A stretch of 64,000 nt of DNA from DATATV01 sp036268615 (GTDB lineage: Bacteria; Actinomycetota; Actinomycetes; Mycobacteriales; Pseudonocardiaceae). How positions within the stretch are numbered: the stretch's first letter is position 1; each line of letters starts with the position of its first letter. Position numbers and translations under genes: made by a program. The stretch covers positions 1-64,000 of the forward strand of contig DATATV010000021.1 in assembly GCA_036268615.1 (NCBI GenBank), in the 5' to 3' direction. A model generated the notes under the pieces. The model was not told the origin of the DNA, ran no database searches, and saw only the letters and a list, made by a program, of their open reading frames with translations. Below are positions 40,591 through 48,299 of the stretch, piece after piece.

Positions 40591-40991
40591 GGAACAACCC
40601 CCTTCACCAACGCCGCCCGAGTGTAGAGTCCGGTAAGCACCAGTTCGGGAATTCACCCAAATCGGAATCATCGTGCCGTGTCTCACTCGAATGGGTGAAG
40701 GTCACGCGGAGTGTCTGGTTCGTGTCAGCACTCGATTCAGAACCGGAAAGACGCAGGCCATCCGACAGTAGGAATACCTGCCACTTTCTCGATTCCGAAG
40801 ATTGTTCGTATCGGGGTCCGGACCACCAGCGGATTCCGACCTGCGCCGATTGTCAATGGCTGGTGGGCGGGATCACCGTCCAGGCGGTTCCGGTTGTGCC
40901 GCGAACCCCGTACCGTCGCTCGAACGGCGTGATTGGTGTCCGTATCTCCCAGCCCACACAACGGGTTCGGCCGGTCGGAAGGTGGTTCGGA
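40591..40991. other. 400-bp divergent intergenic region without a supported gene
   Basis: The gap is less GC-rich than its surroundings and must hold the promoters of the PVYV operon and pdxH. An open frame runs through it in the pdxH frame and includes several Cys codons, but its composition is not coding-like and it has no ribosome-binding site. I see no convincing RNA, repeat or operator. Confidence 0.5.
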
Positions 40992-41711
40992 ATGCCCGAC
41001 ATCGACAGTGTTGTGGACAGCCCGGTAACGGCCGGCAGCAGCACAGCGACAACCGAGTCCGCGACCAGCGCCGTGGAACTGCCCGCCATGCGGGTGTCCT
41101 ACGAGCAGGGCTCGCTGGACGTCGCCGATCTGGCCACCAGCTGGCACGAGCAGTTGCAGCAGTGGCTGGACGAGGCGACCGAGGCCGGCGTCCCGGAACC
41201 CAATGCGATGGTGCTGGCGACGGCCGGCGTCGACGGTCGCCCGTCCTCGCGATCGGTGCTGTGCAAGGGACTTGACGAGCGCGGCGTCGTCTTCTTCACC
41301 AACTACACGTCGAACAAGAGCCACGACCTGATCGCCACCCGGTACGCCTCGGTCACCTTCCCCTGGTACGGCCTGCAGCGCCAGGTGCACGTCCGGGGCA
41401 CGGTGGACAAGGTCGGTTCCGCCGAGACCGCCGCCTACTGGGCCGGCCGGCCGCGCGGCTCGCAGATCGGCGCGTGGGCGTCCCCGCAGTCGCGCACGGT
41501 CGCCGGCCGGCAGACGCTGGAGAGCGCGTTGGCCAACGTGCAGCGGCAGTTCGCCGACGCTGACCAGGTGCCGGTGCCGCCGCACTGGGGTGGCTGGCGG
41601 ATTCGGCCGGAGACGGTCGAGTTCTGGCAGGGCCGGCGCGACCGGATGCACGACCGGCTGGTGTTCGCCCACTCCGGGGACAACTGGGCGGTCAAGCGCC
41701 TGGCCCCGTGA
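40992..41711 (+). CDS. pdxH: Pyridoxamine/pyridoxine 5'-phosphate oxidase PdxH
   Basis: This 239-residue FMN enzyme oxidises pyridoxine or pyridoxamine 5'-phosphate to pyridoxal phosphate in the B6 salvage pathway. Family motifs are clear: EPNAMVLATAGVDGRPSSRSVLCKGLDERGVVFFTNYTSNKSHDL (FMN and phosphate contacts), WYGLQRQVHVRG, ASPQSR and the C-terminal FWQGRRDRMHDRLVF. The first 40 residues are a Ser/Thr/Ala-rich extension. ATG 40992 has GGAAGGTGG a few bases upstream. It is a single gene. Its product supplies the cofactor of enzymes such as SerC, but proximity to serC need not be functional. Confidence 0.95.
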   Translation: MPDIDSVVDSPVTAGSSTATTESATSAVELPAMRVSYEQGSLDVADLATSWHEQLQQWLDEATEAGVPEPNAMVLATAGVDGRPSSRSVLCKGLDERGVVFFTNYTSNKSHDLIATRYASVTFPWYGLQRQVHVRGTVDKVGSAETAAYWAGRPRGSQIGAWASPQSRTVAGRQTLESALANVQRQFADADQVPVPPHWGGWRIRPETVEFWQGRRDRMHDRLVFAHSGDNWAVKRLAP

Positions 41712-41772
41712 CCGGTCGGGTTCGCGACGGCCAGGTTAAGACCACGTGACGAACAACTCGCCGACCAGGGTC

Positions 41773-41791
41773 GTTAGTTAGCCTAAGCTAA
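41773..41791 (+). promoter_or_regulatory. IdeR/DtxR-like iron box over the MFS promoter
   Basis: GTTAGTTAGCCTAAGCTAA matches 15 of 19 positions of the classical iron box. It ends 6 nt before GTG 41798 and covers TAAGCT (41784-41789), the probable -10. Iron-dependent repression of the exporter downstream is the natural reading. Confidence 0.65.
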
Positions 41792-41797
41792 ATCTTT

Positions 41798-43111
41798 GTG
41801 AGTTCGCCCTGGTTGATCGACACCCGGCCGTTGAAGGTCGTGCCGTTCCGCCGGCTCTGGCTGTCCACCGCGGTCACCGCGGTCGGCAGCCAGCTGACTG
41901 CGGTGGCCGTCCCCAAACAGGTTTTCGACCTGACCAACTCCTCGGGCTACGTCGGGTTGGCCGGCGCGGTGGCGCTGGTGCCGCTGCTCGTGTTCGGGCT
42001 GTGGGGCGGCGCGGTCGCCGACGCGATGGACCGGCGCACGCTGCTGGTGTTCACCAACGCGGGCATCGCGCTCACCTCGGTGCTGCTCTGGGCCCAGGCT
42101 GCCGCGCACCTCAACTCGGTGTGGATCGTGCTCGCCCTGCTGTTCGTGCAGCAGTCCTTCTTCGCGATGAACCAGCCGGCCCGCAACGCCTCCATCGCCC
42201 GGCTCATCCCGCTGGACCTGCTGCCCTCGGCGAGCGCGCTCAACAGCACGGTCTTCCAGTTCGGTGCGGTGCTCGGCCCGATGCTGGCCGGTGTGCTGAT
42301 CCCGGTGCTGGGCATCCAGACGCTGTACCTGATCGACGCGATCGGCCTGTGCGTGACCATGTGGGCGGTCTGGAAACTGCCCCCGCTGCCACCGATGGGC
42401 GCCAACCGGCAGCGTGCCGGCCTCGCCTCGGTGATCGACGGATTCCGTTACCTGGCAAAGCAGAACGTGCTGCTCGTGTCCTACCTCGCGGACATCATCG
42501 CGATGATCTTCGGGATGCCGAGGGCGTTGTTCCCGCAGATGGCCGAGCAGACCTTCGGTGATCCGCCCGGCGGCGGGGTCGCGCTGGGCTGGCTGTTCGC
42601 GGCCATCCCGATCGGCGCGGTGGTCTGCGGCCTGTTCTCCGGCTGGCTGTCCCGCGCGCCCCGGCACGGCATCGGCACCATCCTCGCGGTCGGCGTGTGG
42701 GGGTTGGCCATGCTCGGCTTCGGGCTGTCCCACTCGCTCTGGCTGGCCGTGATCTTCCTGGCCATCGGCGGTGGCGCGGACATGGTGAGCATGGCCTTCC
42801 GTGGCGCGATCCAGCAGAGCGTGGCCACCGACGACATGCGTGGCCGGATGCAGGGCGTGTTCACCGTGGTGGTGGCCGGCGGCCCGCGACTGGCCGACGT
42901 GCTGCACGGCACGATGGGCGCGGCGGTGGGCACCGGGGCCGCGGTCGCCGGCGGCGGCGCGCTGGTGGTGCTGTGCCTCATCCCGACCATGTTGATCTTC
43001 CCGGCGTTCTGGCGCTACCGGGCCACGCTGTCGGGCGCCAAGGACAAGATCATCGAGGCGGCGCGGCCGGCCGAACCGGCCGTCGAGACCGGGTCGGAGA
43101 CCACCGGCTGA
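41798..43111 (+). CDS. MFS exporter under iron control, EntS-like siderophore exporter candidate
   Basis: This 437-residue transporter has 12 membrane helices and belongs to the EntS/DHA3 group: VPFRRLWLSTAVTAVGSQLTAVAVPKQVFDL at the N-terminus, the loop motif VADAMDRRTLLVF, and NSTVFQFGAVLGPMLAGVLI. EntS exports enterobactin, and the iron-box operator directly in front of this gene supports siderophore export by this family member. No siderophore synthesis genes lie in the window. GTG 41798 is close behind the -10 box, so the message has little or no leader. Confidence 0.88.
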   Translation: MSSPWLIDTRPLKVVPFRRLWLSTAVTAVGSQLTAVAVPKQVFDLTNSSGYVGLAGAVALVPLLVFGLWGGAVADAMDRRTLLVFTNAGIALTSVLLWAQAAAHLNSVWIVLALLFVQQSFFAMNQPARNASIARLIPLDLLPSASALNSTVFQFGAVLGPMLAGVLIPVLGIQTLYLIDAIGLCVTMWAVWKLPPLPPMGANRQRAGLASVIDGFRYLAKQNVLLVSYLADIIAMIFGMPRALFPQMAEQTFGDPPGGGVALGWLFAAIPIGAVVCGLFSGWLSRAPRHGIGTILAVGVWGLAMLGFGLSHSLWLAVIFLAIGGGADMVSMAFRGAIQQSVATDDMRGRMQGVFTVVVAGGPRLADVLHGTMGAAVGTGAAVAGGGALVVLCLIPTMLIFPAFWRYRATLSGAKDKIIEAARPAEPAVETGSETTG

Positions 43112-43174
43112 GTTCCGGCCCACACCCTCCGCAGTGCCCCGCGCGTTCGGTTCGGGCCGGGCCCGGTTACCCCT

Positions 43175-43180
43175 TACGCT
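43175..43180 (+). promoter_or_regulatory. -10 box of the aldose 1-epimerase gene
   Basis: TACGCT ends 8 nt before ATG 43189, with TTCGGG near the -35 position. It is another probable leaderless start. Confidence 0.5.
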
Positions 43181-43188
43181 GTGCGGCC

Positions 43189-44112
43189 ATGGGTGCAGAA
43201 ACCGGGGAACAGTACGAGATCACCTTCGGTACCGGAGCGGCGACCGCGCGTGCGGTGGTCACCGAGATCGGTGCGGGGCTGCGGGCCTTCGAGGTCGGTG
43301 GCGTCCCGCACCTGGAGACGTTCCCGGAGTCCGAGCACCCGCCGCTGGGCTCGGGTGCGGTGCTGGTGCCCTGGCCCAACCGGGTGGCCGACGGCCGGTG
43401 GACCTGGCAGGGCCGGCCGCAGCAGCTGGAGATCAGCGAACCCGAGCTGCACAACGCCATCCACGGTTTGCAGCGCAAGCTGCCCTGGACCCTGGTCGAG
43501 CACGTGGCCGACCGGGTCGAGCTGGTCAGCGACATCGTGGTCCAGCCGGGCTGGCCGGTGCCGCTGCGGGCGACCGTCGAGTACACGCTGGCCGAGCGCG
43601 GGCTGACCGTCACCCACACCATGACCAACGTCGGCGAGCAGCCGGTCCCGTTCGGACTGGGCACCCACCCCTACCCGAGGGCCGGCGCGATCGACCGGGA
43701 CGAGTGCCGGTTGCAGCTGGCCGCCACGACGGTGCTGCCGCTCAGCGAGGACCGGCTGCTGCCCAGCGGTCCGGCCACGCCGGTGGCCGGCACCGAGTTC
43801 GATTTCCGCGTCCCGCAGTCGTTGGCCGGCCGGAACCTGAACACGCCGATGGGCGGCTGCGAGCCCGAGGCGGACGGCCTGGTGCACCACCGGCTGCTCG
43901 GCCCGGACGGCGGCGTCGAACTGTGGGCCGACCCGGACTTCCGCTGGGTGCAGGTGTTCACCCCGCCGGAGTTCCTCGGCCGGGGTGCCGGTGCGGTGGC
44001 CATCGAGCCGATGACCTGCCCGCCGGACGCGCTGAACTCCGGGGTCGACCTGATCACCGTGGCACCGGGCGAGACCTGGACGGGTCGCTGGGGATTCACC
44101 CCGCTTCGGTGA
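43189..44112 (+). CDS. Aldose 1-epimerase (mutarotase) family protein
   Basis: This 307-residue galactose-mutarotase-fold protein interconverts sugar anomers. WPNRVADGRW matches the sugar-binding arginine region, HGLQRKLPW contains the first His, GLGTHPYPR contains the catalytic His, and VAIEPMTCPPDALNSG contains the catalytic Glu. Length is normal. ATG 43189 follows TACGCT by 8 nt; there is no ribosome-binding site, consistent with a leaderless message. It stands between an exporter and an amidohydrolase, each with its own promoter, so no pathway is indicated. Confidence 0.9.
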   Translation: MGAETGEQYEITFGTGAATARAVVTEIGAGLRAFEVGGVPHLETFPESEHPPLGSGAVLVPWPNRVADGRWTWQGRPQQLEISEPELHNAIHGLQRKLPWTLVEHVADRVELVSDIVVQPGWPVPLRATVEYTLAERGLTVTHTMTNVGEQPVPFGLGTHPYPRAGAIDRDECRLQLAATTVLPLSEDRLLPSGPATPVAGTEFDFRVPQSLAGRNLNTPMGGCEPEADGLVHHRLLGPDGGVELWADPDFRWVQVFTPPEFLGRGAGAVAIEPMTCPPDALNSGVDLITVAPGETWTGRWGFTPLR

Positions 44113-44141
44113 ACCGTGGGCGGGTCGGTTGCCGCGTCCGT

Positions 44142-44147
44142 TAGCCT
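44142..44147 (+). promoter_or_regulatory. -10 box and palindrome in front of the amidohydrolase
   Basis: TAGCCT ends 8 nt before ATG 44156. It lies inside GTTAGCCTTGCTAAC (44140-44154), a palindrome with 6-bp arms and a CTT centre that could be an operator. Confidence 0.5.
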
Positions 44148-44155
44148 TGCTAACC

Positions 44156-45367
44156 ATGGATGTCGCGATCACAGGCGGATACGTGGTCCCGGTCGTGGGT
44201 AGCCCCATCGACGGCGGGACGGTGCTGATTCAGGACGGCAGGATCACCGCGGTCGGCCCGGCCGCCGAGGTCGAGGTGCCCGACGAGGTGACCGAGGTCG
44301 ACGCGGAGGGCTCCTGGGTGCTGCCCGGGTTCATCGAGGCGCACGGCCATCTCGGGGTGCACGAGGACGGCGAGGCATGGGCCGGCAACGACACCAACGA
44401 GATGACCGACCCGAACGGCGCCCGGTTCCGCGCCATCGACGGGATCAACCCCTACGAGCTCGGCTTCGGCGACGCGCTGTCCGGCGGGGTGACCGCTGCG
44501 GTGGTCAAGCCCGGTTCGGGCAACCCGATCGGCGGCCAGACCATCGCGGTGAAGACCTGGGGCCGCAACGTCGACGAGATGGCCTTCCGCACCGACGTGA
44601 GCGTGAAGAGCGCTCTGGGTGAGAACCCCAAGCGGGTCTACGGCGACAAGGGGCAGACGCCCTCGACCCGGCTGGGGGTCGCCGCGGTGATCCGGGAGGC
44701 GTTCACCGCCGCGCGGAACTACCAGGCCAAGCGCGAGCACGCGATGGGCAAGGGCGACCCGGTCGACATCGACCTGACCAAGGACACCCTGCTGCGGGTG
44801 CTCAACGGCGAGCTGCTCTGGGACCAGCACACCCATCGGGCCGACGACATCCTGACCGCGATCCGGCTGTCGGAGGAGTTCGGCTACCAGCTCGTGGTAA
44901 ACCACGGCACCGAGGGCCACCTGGTGGCGGACGTGTTGGCGGAGAAGAACATCCCGGTGATCTTCGGCCCGCTGTTCACCACCAGGGTGAAGGTGGAACT
45001 GCGCAACCGCACGCTGCGCGCGGCCGGCATCATGGCCCGCGCCGGGGTCAAGCTGGCGATCACCACCGACCACCCGGTGGTGCCCATCCACTTCCTGGTG
45101 CACCAGGCGACGCTGGCGGTCAAGGAGGGCCTGGACCGGGAGACCGCGCTGCGCGCGCTGACCGTCAACCCGGCCGAGATCCTCCGGCTGGACGACCGGG
45201 TCGGCTCGCTCACCCCGGGTCTGGACGGTGACGTGGTGATCTGGTCGGGCGACCCGCTGGACGTGATGAGCCGCGCGCTGCGGGTGTTCATCGAAGGCCG
45301 TGAGGTCTACACCTTCGACGACGCGACCGGCGAGGGCGTCGTCGCGAACCGTTACTACGCCGAGTAG
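44156..45367 (+). CDS. Imidazolonepropionase-like amidohydrolase
   Basis: This 403-residue metal-dependent hydrolase has an N-terminal beta domain (ITGGYVVPVVGSPIDGGTVLIQDGRITAVG), the metal-binding HxH in FIEAHGHLG, further His ligands in DQHTHRADD and VNHGTEGHLV, and the metal-binding Asp in ITTDHPVVP. It ends with the usual TVNPAEILRLDDRVGSLTPGLDGDVVIWSGDPL. These enzymes cleave cyclic amides or similar bonds; no hut genes are near, so histidine degradation is not implied. The start ATG 44156 follows a leaderless-type -10. A convergent hairpin at 45383-45414 ends the transcript. Confidence 0.9.
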   Translation: MDVAITGGYVVPVVGSPIDGGTVLIQDGRITAVGPAAEVEVPDEVTEVDAEGSWVLPGFIEAHGHLGVHEDGEAWAGNDTNEMTDPNGARFRAIDGINPYELGFGDALSGGVTAAVVKPGSGNPIGGQTIAVKTWGRNVDEMAFRTDVSVKSALGENPKRVYGDKGQTPSTRLGVAAVIREAFTAARNYQAKREHAMGKGDPVDIDLTKDTLLRVLNGELLWDQHTHRADDILTAIRLSEEFGYQLVVNHGTEGHLVADVLAEKNIPVIFGPLFTTRVKVELRNRTLRAAGIMARAGVKLAITTDHPVVPIHFLVHQATLAVKEGLDRETALRALTVNPAEILRLDDRVGSLTPGLDGDVVIWSGDPLDVMSRALRVFIEGREVYTFDDATGEGVVANRYYAE

Positions 45368-45382
45368 TTTCTGACGTCAACC

Positions 45383-45414
45383 GGTCCGGTGTGGACGGTA
45401 GTCCGCACCGGACC
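45383..45414. terminator. Bidirectional terminator hairpin
   Basis: Arms 45383-45396 and 45401-45414 pair over 14 bp with one G-U or mismatch position and a 4-nt loop. It lies in the 57-bp gap between convergent amidohydrolase and acyl-CoA dehydrogenase genes. Confidence 0.75.
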
Positions 45415-45424
45415 CGTTGCGTGT

Positions 45425-46570
45425 TCAGACCTTGCGCAGCTCGCGGGCGATCATCATCCGCTGGATCTGGTTGGTGCCCTCGAAGATCTGCGGCACCTTG
45501 GCCTCGCGCATGTACCGCTCCACCGGGAAGTCCCGGGTGTAGCCCGCGCCGCCGAGCACCTGCACCGCGTCGGTGGTCACCTTCATCGCCGCGTCGGTCG
45601 CGATCAGCTTGGCGATCGACGCCTGCCGGCGGAACTCCAGCCCGCGGTCGCGCCGCCGGGCGGCCTCCAGGTAGGTGGCCCGCGCCGACTCGACCGCGGC
45701 GGCCATGTCGGCGAGCAGGAACTCCAGCCCCTGGAACTCGATGATCGGCCGACCGAACTGGGTGCGCTGGCCGGCGTAGCGGACCGCCTCGTCCAGCGCG
45801 GCCTGGGCCAGCCCGACCGCGCACGCGGCGATGCCCAGCCGGCCGGAGTTGAGCGAGTCCAGCGCGATCTTGAGCCCTTCGCCCTCGGCGCCGATCAGCC
45901 GGTCCGCCGCGATCCGCGCCTGGTCCAGCCGCAGCTGGGCGGTGGGCGAGCCGGTCAGCCCCATCTTGCGTTCGGGCCGCGCGGCGGACAGTCCGGGGGT
46001 GTCCGCGGGTGCGAGCAGACAGCTGACGCCGTGCGCGCCGTCGTCGGAGGTGCGCACCATCATCGTGTAGAAGTCGGCGACGCCGGCGTGGGTGATCCAC
46101 GCCTTGGTGCCGGTGACCAGGTAGTCGGCGCCGTCGTGGACCGCGCGGGCGGACAGCGCGGCCGCGTCGGAACCGGCCTGCGGCTCGGACAGCGCGTACG
46201 CGCCGAGCAGATCGCCGGCGAGCAGCTCGGGCAGCCACTGGTCGCGCTGGGCCGCGCTGCCGAACTTCGCCAGCGGATAGCAGGACATGGTGTGCACCGA
46301 CAGGCCGACGCCCACCGACATCCAGCTGGTGGCGATCTCCTCAAGTACCTGTAGGTAGATCTCGTAGGACTGGCCGCCACCGCCCCATTGCTCCGGATAG
46401 GGCAGTCCGAGCAGGCCGCTCTGGCCGAGCAACCGGAACTGTTCGCGGGGGAAGCGGGCTTCTTCCTCGTACTGGGCGGCGAGCGGCGCGAGTTCATGGG
46501 TGGCGATCTCACGGGCCAGCGACAGCAGGTCCTCGGCTTCGGTGGTGGGCAGCATCCGATCGGCCGGCAT
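45425..46570 (-). CDS. Acyl-CoA dehydrogenase
   Basis: This 381-residue FAD enzyme introduces a trans double bond into an acyl-CoA and passes electrons to ETF. Motifs are complete: YALSEPQAGSDAAAL (FAD and substrate binding), GTKAWITHAGVADFY, RTQFGRPI, and the C-terminal FEGTNQIQRMMIAREL with the catalytic Glu of short- and branched-chain dehydrogenases. The likely substrates are short or branched acyl-CoAs. ATG 46570 has GGAGGAA just upstream. Upstream, CCAATT and AATTGG (46597-46623) form a spaced inverted repeat that may bind a fatty-acid-responsive regulator. It is a single gene. Confidence 0.93.
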   Translation of the reverse strand: MPADRMLPTTEAEDLLSLAREIATHELAPLAAQYEEEARFPREQFRLLGQSGLLGLPYPEQWGGGGQSYEIYLQVLEEIATSWMSVGVGLSVHTMSCYPLAKFGSAAQRDQWLPELLAGDLLGAYALSEPQAGSDAAALSARAVHDGADYLVTGTKAWITHAGVADFYTMMVRTSDDGAHGVSCLLAPADTPGLSAARPERKMGLTGSPTAQLRLDQARIAADRLIGAEGEGLKIALDSLNSGRLGIAACAVGLAQAALDEAVRYAGQRTQFGRPIIEFQGLEFLLADMAAAVESARATYLEAARRRDRGLEFRRQASIAKLIATDAAMKVTTDAVQVLGGAGYTRDFPVERYMREAKVPQIFEGTNQIQRMMIARELRKV

Positions 46571-46715
46571 GGGTTCCTCCACGGTGGCGGACAGGACCAA
46601 TTCGTCTGGGGTCAGATAATTGGATGTCCGAGTTTACCTCCCGCCGCCGACGGCAGGCCGTTTTTCCGGCAAACTCACGGACGCCCGTGGTGATGTCGCA
46701 GTGATGAGGTGGACA

Positions 46716-47678
46716 GTGATTGTTGTCGGTGGTGAGGCCCTGGTCGACCTGGTCCCGGACCCGTCCACTCGGAAAGGTGAGCTAGGCCCGCTGCTGCCGC
46801 AACTGGGTGGCGGCCCGTACACCACGGCCGTCGCCGCCGGCCGGCTCGGCGTGCCGGTCGCGTTCCTGTCCCGGGTGTCCACCGACGCCTTCGGTGACGC
46901 GCTGGTCGACCGGCTGCGCACCGCCGGGGTGAGCACGGAGCTGCTGCAACGCGGCCCGGAACCGACCACGCTGGCCGTGGTCACCCTCGCCGCGGACGGT
47001 TCGGCCCGGTACACGTTCCACGTGCAGGGCACCGCCGACCGACTGGTGTCCGACCCGGGCCCGCTGCCCGACGAGGTGACCGCGCTGTCGGTCGGCACCC
47101 TCGGGCTGGTGCTCGAACCGGGTGCGAGCGTGTACGAGGCGATGCTGCGCCGGGAGGCGGCCCGTGGCCGGCTGACCGTGCTGGACCCGAACATTCGACC
47201 CGGCCTGATCGACGACCCGGCGGCCTACCGGCGGCGCCTCCGCGGCTGGCTGCCGGCGGTGACCGTGCTCAAGGCATCGGTCGAGGACGTCCGGTGGCTG
47301 GCCGACCTGCCCGAGGACGGCGCCGACGGTGCGGACAGCGACGTGCGGCCGGTGGTGGCCGACTGGCTGGCCGCCGGGGTCGCCGCGGTCGTGCTGACCA
47401 GGGGCGCGGCCGGTCTGGCCGTGTTCACCGCGGACGCCGAGCCGATCGAGGTGCCCGGGGTGCCGACCACGGTGGCCGACACCATCGGCGCCGGCGACAC
47501 CGTGCACGCCGCGCTGCTGGCCTGGTTGCACCGGCACGGCGTCGGCTCGGCGGCCAAGCTGCGCGCGCTGTCCGGCGGCGAGTGGGCCGACGCGCTCGGT
47601 TTCGCCGCCCGCGCGGCCGCCGTCACGGTCAGCCGGGTCGGCGCCGAACCGCCCTACGCGGCCGAACTCGCCGACTGA
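46716..47678 (+). CDS. PfkB-family carbohydrate kinase
   Basis: This 320-residue ribokinase-type enzyme phosphorylates a sugar. It starts VIVVGGEALVDLV, has GGGPYTTAVAAGRLGVPVAFLSRVS (first PfkB signature), VLDPNIRPGL, and the catalytic TIGAGDTVHAALL near residue 260, with Thr where many members have Ala-Phe. Fructokinase is the closest guess. I start at GTG 46716 because GAGGTGG lies just upstream and the first strand begins there. ATG 46704 would add four residues. It ends at a hairpin before the DinB gene. Confidence 0.87.
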   Translation: MIVVGGEALVDLVPDPSTRKGELGPLLPQLGGGPYTTAVAAGRLGVPVAFLSRVSTDAFGDALVDRLRTAGVSTELLQRGPEPTTLAVVTLAADGSARYTFHVQGTADRLVSDPGPLPDEVTALSVGTLGLVLEPGASVYEAMLRREAARGRLTVLDPNIRPGLIDDPAAYRRRLRGWLPAVTVLKASVEDVRWLADLPEDGADGADSDVRPVVADWLAAGVAAVVLTRGAAGLAVFTADAEPIEVPGVPTTVADTIGAGDTVHAALLAWLHRHGVGSAAKLRALSGGEWADALGFAARAAAVTVSRVGAEPPYAAELAD

Positions 47679-47687
47679 CCGGCCTCG

Positions 47688-47722
47688 GCGTGGCGATGTG
47701 CGGGGCCCGGACATCGCCACGC
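47688..47722 (+). terminator. Terminator hairpin after the sugar kinase gene
   Basis: Perfect 12-bp arms GCGTGGCGATGT (47688-47699) and ACATCGCCACGC (47711-47722) with an 11-nt loop, starting 10 bp after the kinase stop. Confidence 0.7.
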
Positions 47723-47764
47723 TGGTGGGGTAATTCGGTTGACCTCGGCTGCGACGATGGCGCC

Positions 47765-48292
47765 ATGACCTCGACCACGACCTGGACCGCACCGACCCCC
47801 GCAGCCGTGGAGGGGCCGCTCGTCGGCGAGGACCGGCCGATCCTGGAGGGGTATCTGCGCTGGCAGCGCAGCGTGCTGCTGGGCAAGTGCGCCGGCCTGA
47901 CCGGCGAGCAACTCGCCCGGCGGGCGATCGCGCCGTCCAACCTGTCGCTGCTCGGCCTGGTCAGGCACCTGGCGAAGGTCGAACGGACCTGGTTGCGGCA
48001 GCGCATCGCCGGCCAGCAGTTCGCGCCGATGTACGACCCGGCCCTCGGCGTGGACGCCGACTTCGACGACCTCGACCCGGCGCGCGCGGCCGAGGACCAC
48101 GAGCGACTGGTCACCGAGGGCCGGCTGGCCGCCGAGGCCGTCGCGGCCACGTCCTTCGACCACACCATCGAGGTCCGCGGCGAGACCCTGTCGCTCCGGG
48201 CGGTCTACCTGCACCTGATCGCCGAGTACGCCCGGCACAACGGGCACGCCGACCTGCTGCGCGAGGTGATCGACGGCCGCACCGGCGACTGA
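47765..48292 (+). CDS. DinB-family (DUF664) protein
   Basis: This 175-residue four-helix-bundle protein has the DUF664/DinB features LRWQRSVLLGKCAGLTGEQLARRAI, LSLLGLVRHLAKVERTWLRQRI and YLHLIAEYARHNGHADLLREVIDG. The His residues in HLAKVE and in the final helix (HLIAEYARHNGH) would bind a metal. Related proteins are mycothiol- or bacillithiol-dependent S-transferases, but the substrate is unknown. ATG 47765 follows GACGAT by 6 nt, so a leaderless start is possible. It ends 7 bp from the convergent mannosyltransferase genes. Confidence 0.87.
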   Translation: MTSTTTWTAPTPAAVEGPLVGEDRPILEGYLRWQRSVLLGKCAGLTGEQLARRAIAPSNLSLLGLVRHLAKVERTWLRQRIAGQQFAPMYDPALGVDADFDDLDPARAAEDHERLVTEGRLAAEAVAATSFDHTIEVRGETLSLRAVYLHLIAEYARHNGHADLLREVIDGRTGD

Positions 48293-48299
48293 CCGGCTC

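Noticed and set aside
40695..40991. N-terminal extension of PdxH or a small Cys-containing protein upstream of it
   Set aside because: The open frame has no ribosome-binding site and non-coding composition, while ATG 40992 has a good site and starts at the expected family length.
44140..44154. GTTAGCCTTGCTAAC in front of the amidohydrolase as a third iron box
   Set aside because: Only the left half resembles the IdeR/DtxR site; the right half fails and the 15-bp spacing is wrong. It remains a possible operator for another regulator.
46597..46623. CCAATT/AATTGG inverted repeat as a defined fatty-acid regulator site
   Set aside because: The arms are only 6 bp with a 15-nt spacer and match no operator I can name precisely, so it is only mentioned under the acyl-CoA dehydrogenase.
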